A DNA stretch of 45,348 nt from JALXCH01 sp964495805 (GCA_964495805.1 CAZBWV010000004.1:1-45348); one strand, 5' to 3'; numbered from the stretch's first letter, positions 8,563 to 17,985 are shown. The notes: generated by a model from the sequence alone, not told the origin. Translations and numbers: made by a program.

Positions 8563-9996
8563 ATGGGTGTGCCGACTTACTATCCTTTCATACACAATGA
8601 ATGGGTGAAAACGTACAAATCTTTTAAGGTAAAGGATCCGTACACCGGGGACACATTGGGGAAGATTTACCAGGCGGACGGGGATTTTCTGGATATGGCA
8701 GTGGAAAGTGCACAGAAGGGATTTCAGACTTCCCGGAAGTTATCCGGTTACGACCGCTATACCTATTTGATGCGCATTGCGCAGGGAATCCGGGAACGGG
8801 AGCAGGAGTTAGCGGAAACCATCAGTCGGGAGGCAGGCAAACCCATCCGGTTTGCCCGCAACGAGGTGATGCGCGCCCAGCTTACCTTTACCTGGGCAGC
8901 GGAGGAGGCACGGCGGCTCAACGGAGAATTCCTGCCCCTGGATGTGGCTCCGCAAACGCGGGGCTATTACGCAATCACCCGACGATTTCCCCTTGGGGTG
9001 ATTCTGGGCATCACACCGTTTAATTTTCCGTTGAACTTAGTGGCGCACAAAGTAGCACCCGCCATAGCCAGCGGAAACGCCATTTTACTCAAACCCGCTT
9101 CTCAAACCCCTATTACGGCCATTAAACTGGCGGAAATTATCCGGGAGGCAGAACTCCCCCCGGGAATGGTCAACATCATTCCCACCAGCAGTAAGCTGGC
9201 TGAACAACTGGTGCGGGATGGCCGCATCCGCAAGCTGACGTTTACCGGCAGTGCTAACGTGGGCTGGTACCTGAAAAGTGTGGCGGGGAAAAAACGCGTT
9301 ACCCTGGAATTAGGTGGTAACGCTGCTGCCATCGTGGAACCGGACGTCTCCCTGGACGAGATCATTCCCCGGCTGGTACTGGGTTCCTTTGCCTATGCAG
9401 GCCAAATCTGTATTTCCGTTCAACGGATTTACGTCCAGCAGGAGATTTTTCAGGAATTCATGCAGAAATTTGTGGATGAAATGACTCGCAGCGCCGTGTT
9501 TGGTGATCCCATGAACGACAAAACCATGGTGGGACCCATGATTACCACCGATGCCGCCAAACGGGCGGAGAGCTGGATTCGCGAGGCGGAAAAGTCCGGC
9601 GCCCGGGTGGTGGTGGGCGGAAAACGCAAGAAAAATATTCTGGAACCGACCGTATTGACCAACACCGCACCGGACATGCGCGTGGTCTGCGAGGAAATCT
9701 TTGCACCGGTGGTGGTGATTGAGCCATATCAGGAGTTTGACCAGGCGCTACAAATGGTGAACAACTCCTATTACGGACTTCAGGCAGGCGTGTTTACCAA
9801 TAATTTCGAGCATATCCAGAAGGCGTACGCCACGCTGGAGGTGGGCGGTGTGATTGTGAATGATTACCCCACGTTCCGCATCGATCCCATGCCCTATGGT
9901 GGTTCCAAGGATAGCGGTCTGGGGCGGGAAGGGTTACGATATGCCATCGAAGAAATGACCGAGATTAAACTGCTGGCAATTAAGAGTAACCTTTAG
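8563..9996 (+). CDS. NAD(P)-dependent aldehyde dehydrogenase
   Basis: I place the start at ATG 8563 because a perfect AGGAGG (8548-8553) sits 9 nt upstream; the in-frame ATG at 8533 would include that site in the coding region. The 477-residue product has the family's cofactor region (GITPFNFPLN, then LLKPASQTP), the general-base Glu249 in LELGGN and the nucleophile Cys283 in GQICISVQR. It oxidises an aldehyde to the acid. The sequence style (GSANVGWYLK, GQICISVQRIYV, YGGSKDSGLGREG) resembles the lactaldehyde/glyceraldehyde-3-phosphate (non-phosphorylating) branch, but the substrate is not fixed by anything I can see. It is monocistronic, converging on the phosphatase with a 5-nt gap. Confidence 0.92.
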   Translation: MGVPTYYPFIHNEWVKTYKSFKVKDPYTGDTLGKIYQADGDFLDMAVESAQKGFQTSRKLSGYDRYTYLMRIAQGIREREQELAETISREAGKPIRFARNEVMRAQLTFTWAAEEARRLNGEFLPLDVAPQTRGYYAITRRFPLGVILGITPFNFPLNLVAHKVAPAIASGNAILLKPASQTPITAIKLAEIIREAELPPGMVNIIPTSSKLAEQLVRDGRIRKLTFTGSANVGWYLKSVAGKKRVTLELGGNAAAIVEPDVSLDEIIPRLVLGSFAYAGQICISVQRIYVQQEIFQEFMQKFVDEMTRSAVFGDPMNDKTMVGPMITTDAAKRAESWIREAEKSGARVVVGGKRKKNILEPTVLTNTAPDMRVVCEEIFAPVVVIEPYQEFDQALQMVNNSYYGLQAGVFTNNFEHIQKAYATLEVGGVIVNDYPTFRIDPMPYGGSKDSGLGREGLRYAIEEMTEIKLLAIKSNL

Positions 9997-10001
9997 CAGT
10001 T

Positions 10002-10631
10002 CTAACCCAGGTCTTCGCGAACAAAATCTTTCAGGTGTTTGGTCTGGTTAATCAGGGTAAACGTGAAACCGCGCTCCGGACGGTATTCGCAAATGCTATA
10101 TGCAGCGGTATCCATGTGAATTTTCCAGAAATAGGGCTCAGGGATATTCAGGATGGCAGCAAACAGCGGTTTAATCACCGCCCGATGAGTTACCACCGCA
10201 ATTCGTCCCTCCGGGTGATGGCGAATAATTTTCTGCAATGCGGCAAAAGAACGTTGGCGAACCTGTGCCAGCGTTTCCATCCCGGGAAAAGAGAGTTTTT
10301 CCGGGGTGGTAACCCATAGCTGCCAGGCTTCGGGATATTTCCGTCTCACTTCGTCTTTGGATACATCTTCCCACGGTCCCAGAGAAATGTTGTTGAACCC
10401 TTCCTCCAGAATGACCCGGGTACGGTTATTCGCTAAAATTTCGGCAGTTTGGCGGGTACGGCTTAATGGACCGCTGTAAATGGCATCAAATCGAACATCC
10501 CGAAGCTCATCCCGTAGTGCTTCTGCCTGCCGAATGCCATTTTCGTTTAGCGGAAAATCGTGACGTCCCCGAAAACGGTTTTCCCGATTTCCCGCCGTTT
10601 CCCCGTGGCGAATAAAATAAATTTCCAGCAT
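10002..10631 (-). CDS. Histidine phosphatase family protein (phosphoglycerate mutase-like)
   Basis: 209 residues with the phosphohistidine motif FIRHGET (catalytic His9) and the second histidine in VVTHRAVIK (about residue 147). R-G-R at about 22-24 and YSGPLSRTRQTAE add the rest of the phosphate pocket. The small size and NRENRFRGR segment fit the cofactor-independent phosphatase group that includes alpha-ribazole phosphatase (CobC) and broad-specificity phosphatases. No cobalamin gene is nearby, so a CobC role is not supported. The ATG has an AGGAGAA ribosome site 7-8 nt upstream. The gene ends 5 nt from the aldehyde dehydrogenase stop on the other strand. Confidence 0.88.
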   Translation of the reverse strand: MLEIYFIRHGETAGNRENRFRGRHDFPLNENGIRQAEALRDELRDVRFDAIYSGPLSRTRQTAEILANNRTRVILEEGFNNISLGPWEDVSKDEVRRKYPEAWQLWVTTPEKLSFPGMETLAQVRQRSFAALQKIIRHHPEGRIAVVTHRAVIKPLFAAILNIPEPYFWKIHMDTAAYSICEYRPERGFTFTLINQTKHLKDFVREDLG

Positions 10632-10720
10632 GATTGAGTTTCTCCTGTATCTTCCAGCCGATCAATGAGAATAAATCAGCAGCTCACCCACTTTCCGGCA
10701 AAAGATACAACCGCCAAGCA

Positions 10721-10742
10721 AACAATTACAAATTACAAATTA
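10721..10742. repeat. Short heptamer repeat (TACAAAT)
   Basis: Two and a half copies of a 7-bp unit (TTACAAATTACAAATTAATTA). It is the left part of the composite repeat locus whose pyrimidine block follows at 10829-10900, and is related to the TACATTT heptamers at 18090-18131. Confidence 0.6.
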
Positions 10743-10828
10743 ATTATGGGCTTGAATAATTCCCCACTATCCCAATTCGTTTTCCTTTAACCCCTTCCCC
10801 TTCTACCCCCATTATCATTTTACATTTT

Positions 10829-10900
10829 CCCCTTATCTCCCCTATTTCCCTTATCTCCCTTATTTCCCTATTCCCCCTTATTCCCCTCTCTCCCTTCCCC
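10829..10900. repeat. Degenerate 9-10 bp tandem repeat, G-rich on the minus strand
   Basis: About eight units of the form CCCYTATYT in a row (CCCCTTATCT, CCCCTATTT, CCCTTATCT, CCCTTATTT and so on), preceded by a single TACATTT heptamer (10821-10827) and a C/T-rich lead from 10790. The minus strand therefore has at least eight G3-G5 runs with loops of about 5-6 nt, which satisfies the usual G-quadruplex pattern. It fills the spacer between the divergent phosphatase and lipoprotein genes. With 10632-10720, which shows nothing further, it accounts for the long non-coding gap here. A related locus lies at 18157-18223. Confidence 0.85.
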
Positions 10901-10914
10901 GCCTTCATTTTTCA

Positions 10915-10943
10915 TTGACATTTTCAATATTTTTCGATAAAAT
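10915..10943 (+). promoter_or_regulatory. Strong sigma-70-type promoter of the lipoprotein gene
   Basis: TTGACA (10915-10920), a 17-nt spacer, and TAAAAT (10938-10943): consensus -35 and near-consensus -10. Transcription from about 10950 gives a leader of about 30 nt before ATG 10981. This shows that the in-frame TTG at 10915 is part of the -35 box and not a start codon. Confidence 0.7.
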
Positions 10944-10980
10944 TAATTTGTTGAACAGAATAACTCCACACGGCAAAAAG

Positions 10981-12105
10981 ATGAAAGCAATTTCGGCGGG
11001 TGCATGGCTGGCTCTCACACTGGCATTGGTCTGGTTAGTGGGGTGCAATCCCGAAAAGCCTCTGGTTCCCGACGGACAGGGACGAATTGAAATCACCGTG
11101 CTGGACAGTGTCGGGTACACCACCAACACCCGACCATCCCACCCGGTTCCCGTACAGGATGCACAGGTTTACCTTACCTCTCAGCAATACTTATGGCATC
11201 GATCCGGTTCCACCGACCAGGCGGGAAAGTACATTGCCGACGGACTGCCCGTCTCTCACTACCACCTTAACGTAAGCTATTCCCTGAATCCTGCCTACCA
11301 GTTGATTTGCACCAGGGAAATCGCCTTTGAGAGCAACCAGACTTACCGGGATTCTCTCTATCTGGCTCCCCAGCCGTTGCCCCCGCTGCTGATCAACGAA
11401 GTGTATTACTGCGGACCTCCCGGTGCCAACGGCTTATTTTTCGACCAGTTCATTGAACTGGTGAATCCCGGCGATACCACCGTTTACCTGGATGGCAAAA
11501 TCATCGGGCGATGCGCCGCTTTCGACGAGGTGGTCGCTTCCATTGAACAGGTGGATTATGTTACCGCAGTATATGCTTTCCGTTTTCCCGGAGAACCGGG
11601 TGGCCGAACCCTGCCAGTCCCACCCGGAAGCGTGGTGGTGCTGGCTGGCGATGCCATGAACTTTCAGCTTATCAATCCCAATTCGGTCAATCTGGAATAC
11701 GCCGATTTTGAATTCTATAATCAGTTCGGACAGGATATGGATAACCCTGCCGTACCCAATCTGGAAAATATGATTTACGAGGGAAACAACGACTTCCTGT
11801 TCAACCGCAAATCGGATGCCCTGTTTATTGCCGATGGCGATCAATGGAAAAAGGTGGAAATGGTGTTTTCTTTCGGTTCGGTGTTTTTCCTGCAAATTCC
11901 GCTCCGGAGCATCATCGATGCGGTAGAATATAAAGCCAGTTCGGGAACCCCCAAAATTTTAACCAGAAGACTGGATGCCGGTTATGCAGGTGTGGGGATT
12001 ACGTCCTTCAGCGGTAAGTCCATTCAGCGACGCGGATTGCAGGACTTTAACGATAGCTCTGTGGACTTTCAGATTCTAAACCACCCCACTCCCTTTGTAC
12101 CATAA
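10981..12105 (+). CDS. Outer-membrane lipoprotein, DUF4876-like
   Basis: 374 residues from ATG 10981. A lipoprotein signal (hydrophobic 8-20, lipobox LVGC, lipidated Cys22) is followed by a beta-sandwich carrying a carboxypeptidase-regulatory-like fold (about 32-115). The main domain opens with LLINEVYYCGPPGANG and FFDQFIELVNP, a lamin-tail-like pattern. From memory this matches DUF4876, found mostly in Bacteroidota beside a TonB-dependent receptor and a DUF6850 barrel; I am fairly but not fully sure. It probably sits on the outer membrane and may help bind a substrate for uptake, analogous to but not homologous with SusD. The barrel gene follows 34 nt downstream and is likely co-transcribed. 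Confidence 0.72.
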   Translation: MKAISAGAWLALTLALVWLVGCNPEKPLVPDGQGRIEITVLDSVGYTTNTRPSHPVPVQDAQVYLTSQQYLWHRSGSTDQAGKYIADGLPVSHYHLNVSYSLNPAYQLICTREIAFESNQTYRDSLYLAPQPLPPLLINEVYYCGPPGANGLFFDQFIELVNPGDTTVYLDGKIIGRCAAFDEVVASIEQVDYVTAVYAFRFPGEPGGRTLPVPPGSVVVLAGDAMNFQLINPNSVNLEYADFEFYNQFGQDMDNPAVPNLENMIYEGNNDFLFNRKSDALFIADGDQWKKVEMVFSFGSVFFLQIPLRSIIDAVEYKASSGTPKILTRRLDAGYAGVGITSFSGKSIQRRGLQDFNDSSVDFQILNHPTPFVP

Positions 12106-12139
12106 GCACGAAACCTGAGCTCCCACCCGGTAATTCTTT

Positions 12140-13705
12140 ATGACAGATTCAAGGAAAATTGCTTCGGAAACAGTTCACTCACTCAACAGCGGAAAAGGAC
12201 ACTTAAATATCTCCTGCCTCTGGGATATGATTCCGCTTTTAGCCCGCTTTATGGTGGTACTGGGGCTGTTTTCTTTCGGATCGCCACCAGGACCGGCTTA
12301 TGGGGATGACTTTCGCAGCACAGCATTGCGCGGAGTCCACCTGCTCCTCTGGCAACCCACCGGACAGTTTACCCACTTTTCCGCTACGGGGAATCCCGCC
12401 GCTTTGTTTGAGGATTGGCACCGGAATCGGGTGGACATAGCCTCCGGTTACCAGAGCGAAACGGGTGATCTGCACCGATTGTACGATCCTGCGGCACAGG
12501 ATAATCTACACTTCCGCGTGGATAGCTGGCAGAACATTTCCGCTCACCAGATTCTGTACGGCGGAATTCATTACAGCTGGCTCCGCCTGCACCAGGTGTC
12601 GTACGCGCTGGAACCTACCCCTTACGATGACGACCCCCAGGTAATTGCCGACACCACGGTGGGTAATTTTCGGTACCAGGGACCACAAATTCGTGCCGCA
12701 TATGCCGTGCAGTTTTCTCCCCGATTTTCGGCAGGATTCAAATTTCAGTACGGGTTGTGCAACGGAGCCAAACGTCGTTACAGCTTTGCCCGGATTCTGC
12801 GCCGACAGGTTCTTCCTGGAATGGGAATCACATTCCGGGTAAATCCGACCATTCAATTAGGGGCTTTGGTGGAATGGCACGACGTTAAGGATCGGATCGA
12901 ACTCACCCGAGATGTGCTGACCGGAGAAGACGTGTTGGTACGATTTTACCGTCGGGAGGTAGCGTATCAGCAACATGTGGGCGATTTAACCCACGAACGG
13001 GACTGGAGTGCTCCCCGTTTACTGCTCAGCCTGTTCCATCGGGCTTCCACCGGACGAATCATTCAAATGGCAAGTGTGAGCTATCGCTCTCCGCGGCAAC
13101 AGTTGCATCACCGCACCACTGTGTTGAATAAAGCCTCCGACTGGTTTGCCAGCCAATGGCAGATGCACTACCAGCTGCGCTGGCGGGATTCCCGTAACCG
13201 CTGGCGGGCAGGTTTACGCGTGGAAGGAGAATATTTCTCATCTTTCAGCCAACATCCGGAACTGGATATTTTGATCACTGAGCGGACACGCACAAACGGA
13301 CTTGTGGAACTGGCTGCAGGATTCCGCGGAAAGTTCGGGCAGTTGTTTACCCAGGGTGGTTATGCTCTTCTGAACGATCGATACACGGATTATCAAAGCC
13401 ACTGGCAGGAGGAAACAAAAGGCGGCACCTGGCATTTTTCTTTGATGCTGGAAACCAACCGGATACGTTCCTATCGGCTAATCATAGGCGGTCGGGTACG
13501 TCAGCAAAATCTATCCGGGTGGTCATCCTACTACTTACCCGATTTTGGGGAATGGCGGCTCTTGCTGGGAATGGAAAAGCTAAATCAGACCCTGCAACCG
13601 GGATTATTACTGGAGTATTTCCAGCGCCAGGCATCGGACTCTCCGGACAGTTACCAGGGAATCCGGATCCGCTTGTTCTTATCCCGATTCCCCATCAGGG
13701 AGTAA
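12140..13705 (+). CDS. Outer-membrane beta-barrel protein, DUF6850-like
   Basis: 521 residues from ATG 12140. An in-frame ATG at 12227 would remove 29 residues and leave an ordinary signal peptide (MIPLLARFMVVLGLF, cleavage after PAYG), so it is an equally likely start; neither has a clear ribosome site. The mature part alternates short amphipathic strands ending in aromatic residues with turns, as in outer-membrane barrels, and includes the NPAALFEDWHRN segment near the N-terminus and tyrosine/arginine-rich strands throughout. The family call rests on resemblance and on the DUF4876-like neighbour. It may be a transport or assembly partner of that lipoprotein. The C-terminus (RIRLFLSRFPIRE) has strand character. 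Confidence 0.65.
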   Translation: MTDSRKIASETVHSLNSGKGHLNISCLWDMIPLLARFMVVLGLFSFGSPPGPAYGDDFRSTALRGVHLLLWQPTGQFTHFSATGNPAALFEDWHRNRVDIASGYQSETGDLHRLYDPAAQDNLHFRVDSWQNISAHQILYGGIHYSWLRLHQVSYALEPTPYDDDPQVIADTTVGNFRYQGPQIRAAYAVQFSPRFSAGFKFQYGLCNGAKRRYSFARILRRQVLPGMGITFRVNPTIQLGALVEWHDVKDRIELTRDVLTGEDVLVRFYRREVAYQQHVGDLTHERDWSAPRLLLSLFHRASTGRIIQMASVSYRSPRQQLHHRTTVLNKASDWFASQWQMHYQLRWRDSRNRWRAGLRVEGEYFSSFSQHPELDILITERTRTNGLVELAAGFRGKFGQLFTQGGYALLNDRYTDYQSHWQEETKGGTWHFSLMLETNRIRSYRLIIGGRVRQQNLSGWSSYYLPDFGEWRLLLGMEKLNQTLQPGLLLEYFQRQASDSPDSYQGIRIRLFLSRFPIRE

Positions 13706-13721
13706 ACTGTTTCGTCTGGAG

Positions 13722-13761
13722 AATTGAAGCGGGAAGCGTTCCCTATTGAGCCGCTTCAATT
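13722..13761 (+). terminator. Possible 3' hairpin after the barrel gene
   Basis: An 11-bp perfect stem, AATTGAAGCGG (13722-13732) with CCGCTTCAATT (13751-13761), and an 18-nt loop, 17 nt after the stop codon. It lacks a T run on the plus strand, so it may be an mRNA end stabiliser more than an intrinsic terminator. Confidence 0.5.
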
Positions 13762-13769
13762 ACCGAAAT

Positions 13770-13801
13770 AAAAAGGCGACACGGAAATATTTCCGGTCGC
13801 C
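13770..13801 (-). terminator. Rho-independent terminator of the aldolase gene
   Basis: GGCGAC...GTCGCC outer stem with an inner CGGAAAT/ATTTCCG stem (13775-13801), followed on the minus strand by T5. It is placed 39 nt after the aldolase stop. Confidence 0.85.
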
Positions 13802-13840
13802 AGAATGTCAAAATGAGAACAAATTCGGAGCATTCAGCTA

Positions 13841-14893
13841 TCAGGCAATGGTAACTTCCTTTTCCAGGAACACATCCTGAATGGCGTGAAGCAGTTCCAC
13901 ACCTTCCTTCATCGGTTTCTGGAAGGCTTTGCGTCCGGAGATGAGCCCCATTCCACCGGCGCGCTTGTTAATCACCGCGGTTCGCACAGCCTGCGCCAGA
14001 TCGTTTTTCCCGGAGGCACCGCCGGAATTAATCAGTCCCGCACGTCCCATATAGCAATTGGCTACCTGGTAGCGGGTCAGATCAATGGGATGGTCGCTGG
14101 TCAGCTCCGAGTACACCTTCGGATGCGTTTTGCCGAAATTCAGTGCGGTAAATCCGCCGTTATTTTCTGCCTGCTTCTGTTTGATGATATCCGCTTCGAT
14201 GGTAACCCCCAGATGATTGGCCTGACCGGTCAGGTCAGCGGAAACGTGGTAATCCGTACCATCCTTTTTAAACGCAGGATTGCGCAGGTACGCCCAGAGT
14301 ACCGTTACCAATCCCAGACTATGTGCGTAGCGGAACGCTTCGGTAATCTCCTGAATCTGGCGGTTGGATTCCGGTGAACCGAAATAGATGGTGGCACCGA
14401 CCGCCACCGCACCCATCTCAAAAGCCTGATCCACCGAAGCAAACAGAATCTGATCGTATTTGTTGGGATAAGTGAGCAATTCGTTGTGATTGATTTTTAC
14501 CAGAAAGGGAATCTTATGAGCATACTTCCGGGCAACCGAACCCAGCACGCCCAATGTGGAAGCCACCGCATTGCACCCGCCTTCAATGGCCAGTTTCACG
14601 ATGTTTTCCGGATCAAAATAAATGGGATTGGGGGCAAAAGAAGCACCGGCAGAGTGTTCCACACCCTGATCGACCGGTAAAATGGAAAGATATCCGGTAC
14701 CGGCCAGACGCCCGGTATTAAACATAAGCTGCAAATTGCGCAGGACCGCAGGATTGCGATCGGAGTCCCGGTGCACACGATCGACAAAATCCGGACCGGG
14801 TAAATGCAACTGTTCCTTGGGAATGGTCTTACTCTGGTGATTAAGCAAATAATCCGCCTCATCACCTAATAATTCGACAATTCGATCCATCAT
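13841..14893 (-). CDS. fbaB: Class I fructose-bisphosphate aldolase (FbaB/DhnA type)
   Basis: 350 residues, the length of Escherichia coli FbaB. It cleaves fructose 1,6-bisphosphate to dihydroxyacetone phosphate and glyceraldehyde 3-phosphate through a Schiff-base lysine, in glycolysis and gluconeogenesis. Family hallmarks include LSILPVDQGVEHSAGASF, PFLVKINHNELLTYPN, and the C-terminal phosphate-binding stretches INSGGASGKND and GGMGLISGRKAFQKP. Two ATG codons (14893 and 14890) stand side by side; an AGAGGA ribosome site lies 7 and 10 nt upstream respectively. It has its own terminator. A 212-nt spacer separates it from the upstream EamA gene on the same strand, so it is probably transcribed from its own promoter. 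Confidence 0.92.
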   Translation of the reverse strand: MMDRIVELLGDEADYLLNHQSKTIPKEQLHLPGPDFVDRVHRDSDRNPAVLRNLQLMFNTGRLAGTGYLSILPVDQGVEHSAGASFAPNPIYFDPENIVKLAIEGGCNAVASTLGVLGSVARKYAHKIPFLVKINHNELLTYPNKYDQILFASVDQAFEMGAVAVGATIYFGSPESNRQIQEITEAFRYAHSLGLVTVLWAYLRNPAFKKDGTDYHVSADLTGQANHLGVTIEADIIKQKQAENNGGFTALNFGKTHPKVYSELTSDHPIDLTRYQVANCYMGRAGLINSGGASGKNDLAQAVRTAVINKRAGGMGLISGRKAFQKPMKEGVELLHAIQDVFLEKEVTIA

Positions 14894-15105
14894 GGCAACA
14901 TCCTCTATTTTTAATTGAACATTTGAATTTTATTGAAAGGCTGATTATTTCATCCGGTCACTCTGATAAAATTGCCGGGTGATTCCGGTTTCACAAAAAA
15001 CCGCAACGCTTCGAATTGAATATAACATTCCCCGGGAAACGGAACAACGGGGAAATGAGATCGCATTTTGCGCACAAGGCGGAACCTGTGCGGCATCGTT
15101 CTCCA

Positions 15106-15987
15106 TTAACGATGTCGGTACCGTTCAGCCTCCGTCAGGGTAATTCCGGCGAAAATAATCAACATCCCCAGCACCGTCCGCAGAGCAACCACTTCCCGAT
15201 ACACCAGATAATCCACCAACAACGCCACCAATGGTGTAATGTAGATAATCAGCGAAAGCGTGATGGGACTCATGTGTTGAAGCAACCAGTAGTACAGGGT
15301 AAAAGCCAAGGCGGAACCAATCAATCCCAGATACAATAGCGCCAATCCCACCCGTGCATTGAAATGAATGGCCGCGGAATGTTCCAGTAGAATCCCGAAC
15401 ATCCCCAGGAAAAAGATGCCCTGAAGCATTTGATGAAAGCTCAAAGAGATAGGGTGGAGATGAGCAAGGTATTTTTTGACGATTATCACCGCCATGGCTC
15501 CGCCGGCAGCGCCGCTAATAATTGCCAGGGTGGCCAGCACCACCAGATGGCTGAACTGTGTGGCAAGCAACTGGTCGTAAAACACCACCACGACCCCTAC
15601 AAAACCCAGCACCAGGCCGGAAAACTTGTGCCAGCGGAACGGTTCCTGCCGAAACAGGAAATTGGACCAGACGCCGGTAAACAACGGAAAGGTGGCAAAA
15701 AAGATGGAAGTGACACCGGCAGAGAGATGTTGTTCGCCCCAGTAAACCAATCCGTAATCCAGCGTGTACATGAGAAACGCACTCACCGAAATGGCCAGGA
15801 AGTCCCGGCGTTTGACCCGCAGGGAGACCCCGGTCCAGCGGGTGTAGGCAAACAATGCCAGTATTGCCACGGCAAAGCGTGCGGCAGCACCCAAAAAGGG
15901 CGGGAATCCCTCCAGCGTCATTTTGATGCCCACCCATGTGGTGCCCCACACCACGCACAGAAACAAAAACACCGCCAACTGTAGCAT
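15106..15987 (-). CDS. EamA/DMT-family membrane transporter
   Basis: 293 residues with ten predicted membrane helices in two EamA repeats, the layout of the drug/metabolite transporter superfamily (RhaT/YdcZ-like permeases). The N-terminal FLFLCVVWGTTWVGIK and the end of repeat 2, GSALAFTLYYWLLQ...ITPLVALLVDYL, are typical. Substrate cannot be inferred; members export amino acids, nucleosides or drugs. It starts 15 nt after the SGNH hydrolase stop with a GGGAG ribosome site, so the two form an operon. A 7-bp hairpin (CATCGTT/AACGATG, 15094-15114) overlaps the stop codon. Confidence 0.88.
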   Translation of the reverse strand: MLQLAVFLFLCVVWGTTWVGIKMTLEGFPPFLGAAARFAVAILALFAYTRWTGVSLRVKRRDFLAISVSAFLMYTLDYGLVYWGEQHLSAGVTSIFFATFPLFTGVWSNFLFRQEPFRWHKFSGLVLGFVGVVVVFYDQLLATQFSHLVVLATLAIISGAAGGAMAVIIVKKYLAHLHPISLSFHQMLQGIFFLGMFGILLEHSAAIHFNARVGLALLYLGLIGSALAFTLYYWLLQHMSPITLSLIIYITPLVALLVDYLVYREVVALRTVLGMLIIFAGITLTEAERYRHR

Positions 15988-16002
15988 CCGTGCTCCCTTT
16001 GT

Positions 16003-17985
16003 TTAACCGGCCTGTTTTTTGTTGACCATGGCTTCCAGACGTGGTAACCCGGGATAATCCGGTGCCACCCGCTGCAGACGCTGGAGAAACATGCGGGCAT
16101 TTTCCAGTTGACCAATCTGAAAGTACGCTGCTGCCAGATAAAACAAAGATTCCTCATCCGCTGCGTAAATGTTGAGTGCCTGCCGGAAGTTAGGAATAGC
16201 TTTTTCCGGATACCCCTGCTGCAGGTAAATTTTGCCCAGCGTCCGATAGGCAAACAGGTCCGGGGAAAGACGAATCAGTGTTTTCAAATAGGGAATCGCT
16301 TCAGCGTACCGGCCATGCTCCACCAGAATTCGCACCAGATGCTGGTAAGGAGAAGGATTAAACGGTGTGAACACAATCAACGCACGAAATTCTGCCGCCG
16401 CCCGCTTCCATTGTTTGGTCTTCAGATAATGCTCAGCCAGCAGTACGTGAGCTTTCTCCCAGGTGATTTTTTTATGCCAGTAATCCAGTGCCAGCTGCTG
16501 CACATACGTTTCCGGCTTCAGATTCAGCCGATCCAGTGTTCCCACGGTGCTTTTCCGGAAGGGCCATCCACTGGTCAGCACCCGAATCCGAATATTCCCC
16601 GCTTCGCGGTCGAAATCGGTGATGCCCAATTCCTGCCACAGCAGCGAATCCGGGGGCAATTTTCGGGGAGTTCCGGGAATCCGCTTGCTCCTTAGGATGG
16701 TACGATAAAAACTTTTTGCCAGCAGGAAATACCCTTTCAGATTGGGATGGAGATGTTCCAGGAACAGATTGGTACCCGGCAAACGGTTGGGGGACTGCTG
16801 TTCGAACGCTTCTTTAACGGGAACCAGCCGGACGCCGGGTTTCTGCGCCAGCTGTCGGAGCACCCGATTCAAATCCTCACTGGCACGGAAACGTAAGCCA
16901 TCGTAATCTTTGGCCAGGTAGAGATGTCGGTAAGCGGTATCCAGCCTTCCTGTTCGTTCGGCAAATCGCCCGAAACGGTAGTGAGCCGACGCCGGTAGCG
17001 TGTCCAGACGGAACAGTTCACCAAACAGGGAATCCTGTTGAGCAGCGGGAGCGGTGAGGGTTTGCCGATACAGTGCCCACCAGGCAGCCGTATCCGTGGC
17101 CGGTTGAAAGGTATCGTTGAATGGCGGCTGGTCGTGAACGTTGCTGGTAAGTGTACCCAGCAGCACCGGCACCTGATGTTCCTGACACATGGCCACCACA
17201 TCAGTCAGGTTCTCCCGAAAAATCTGCACTGCTTTTCGGTACAGGGGACTCCCGTAAGGGATGCTCCGCCGGGAAGCAAGATGTTCCATCAATGTGGTTT
17301 GCAATGGTGTGCTGGTGTCCTTCCCGCCGAATTGTTGCCTGACACTGCGAATCAGGTTCCGCACTAACTGGAAGGTTTTAAAGCGGTTAAAATAAAGATA
17401 AGCCAGTACCAGCGATCGGGAAGTTCCCAGCTTTTCCACCGAACCAACCCCCAGTGCCCCGTAAAATTCGTTGTGACCACTGTAGATCAAAATCAGGTCC
17501 GGCTGGTAAGCCCAGAGTTCCCGGGTAATATCCCGCACGGTGTAACTATTCACCGCTACCATCGCCAGATTGATCACTTCGAAATATAAAGCCGGGTAAC
17601 TCTTCTGGAGCATTACCCGCAGCATACTGGAGAAACTGCCGTTGTAATAATAAGGATAGCCCCGTGCAGTGGAACCGCCCAGTACGAAAATGCGAAAACA
17701 ATTCTTCGGTTTTTCTTTCAGTAGAAAACTATGCGTAACATTCGGATAAAACCGACCGCCGGGAAAATAACGACGTCCCAACTGCGGATTGGGCTCCAGG
17801 TAACGACGATCCACCGAACTGGTAACAAACAATCGATAATCGGTCCCGTAGCCGGAAAGACGCAGGATGGTTTCAATTAAAATCAGCAGGATGACCGGAA
17901 AAAACCAGACAATTGCCCGAAAAAGCCAGCGTTTGGCAGGAGAAAGTTCGATGTTTTGTTCTGTTTGCTTTGTTCGTTTTGCCAT
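16003..17985 (-). CDS. Membrane-anchored SGNH/GDSL hydrolase with C-terminal TPR repeats
   Basis: 660 residues. A single N-terminal membrane helix (about 20-44) probably anchors the protein with the rest outside the cytoplasm. The SGNH hydrolase domain (about 95-435) has block I as FVLGGSTARG (nucleophile Ser105), the oxyanion block as SGHNEF (Gly170, Asn172) and the last block as LEHLHP (Glu410, His413; Glu replaces the usual Asp). The C-terminal part (about 495-655) has four or so TPR units. Such fusions are seen in several Gram-negative phyla and are thought to be esterases or acyl-transfer enzymes acting on envelope glycans; the substrate is unknown. It is cotranscribed with the EamA transporter. 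GGGGCGGG just before ATG is a crowded ribosome site. Confidence 0.85.
   Translation of the reverse strand: MAKRTKQTEQNIELSPAKRWLFRAIVWFFPVILLILIETILRLSGYGTDYRLFVTSSVDRRYLEPNPQLGRRYFPGGRFYPNVTHSFLLKEKPKNCFRIFVLGGSTARGYPYYYNGSFSSMLRVMLQKSYPALYFEVINLAMVAVNSYTVRDITRELWAYQPDLILIYSGHNEFYGALGVGSVEKLGTSRSLVLAYLYFNRFKTFQLVRNLIRSVRQQFGGKDTSTPLQTTLMEHLASRRSIPYGSPLYRKAVQIFRENLTDVVAMCQEHQVPVLLGTLTSNVHDQPPFNDTFQPATDTAAWWALYRQTLTAPAAQQDSLFGELFRLDTLPASAHYRFGRFAERTGRLDTAYRHLYLAKDYDGLRFRASEDLNRVLRQLAQKPGVRLVPVKEAFEQQSPNRLPGTNLFLEHLHPNLKGYFLLAKSFYRTILRSKRIPGTPRKLPPDSLLWQELGITDFDREAGNIRIRVLTSGWPFRKSTVGTLDRLNLKPETYVQQLALDYWHKKITWEKAHVLLAEHYLKTKQWKRAAAEFRALIVFTPFNPSPYQHLVRILVEHGRYAEAIPYLKTLIRLSPDLFAYRTLGKIYLQQGYPEKAIPNFRQALNIYAADEESLFYLAAAYFQIGQLENARMFLQRLQRVAPDYPGLPRLEAMVNKKQAG

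Noticed and set aside
10002..10631. Cobalamin-pathway CobC assignment for the histidine phosphatase
   Set aside because: Motifs are shared by many small phosphatases and no cobalamin gene is near.
10915..10980. TTG start of the lipoprotein at 10915
   Set aside because: The TTG is part of a TTGACA -35 box with a matching TAAAAT; a lipoprotein signal begins at ATG 10981.
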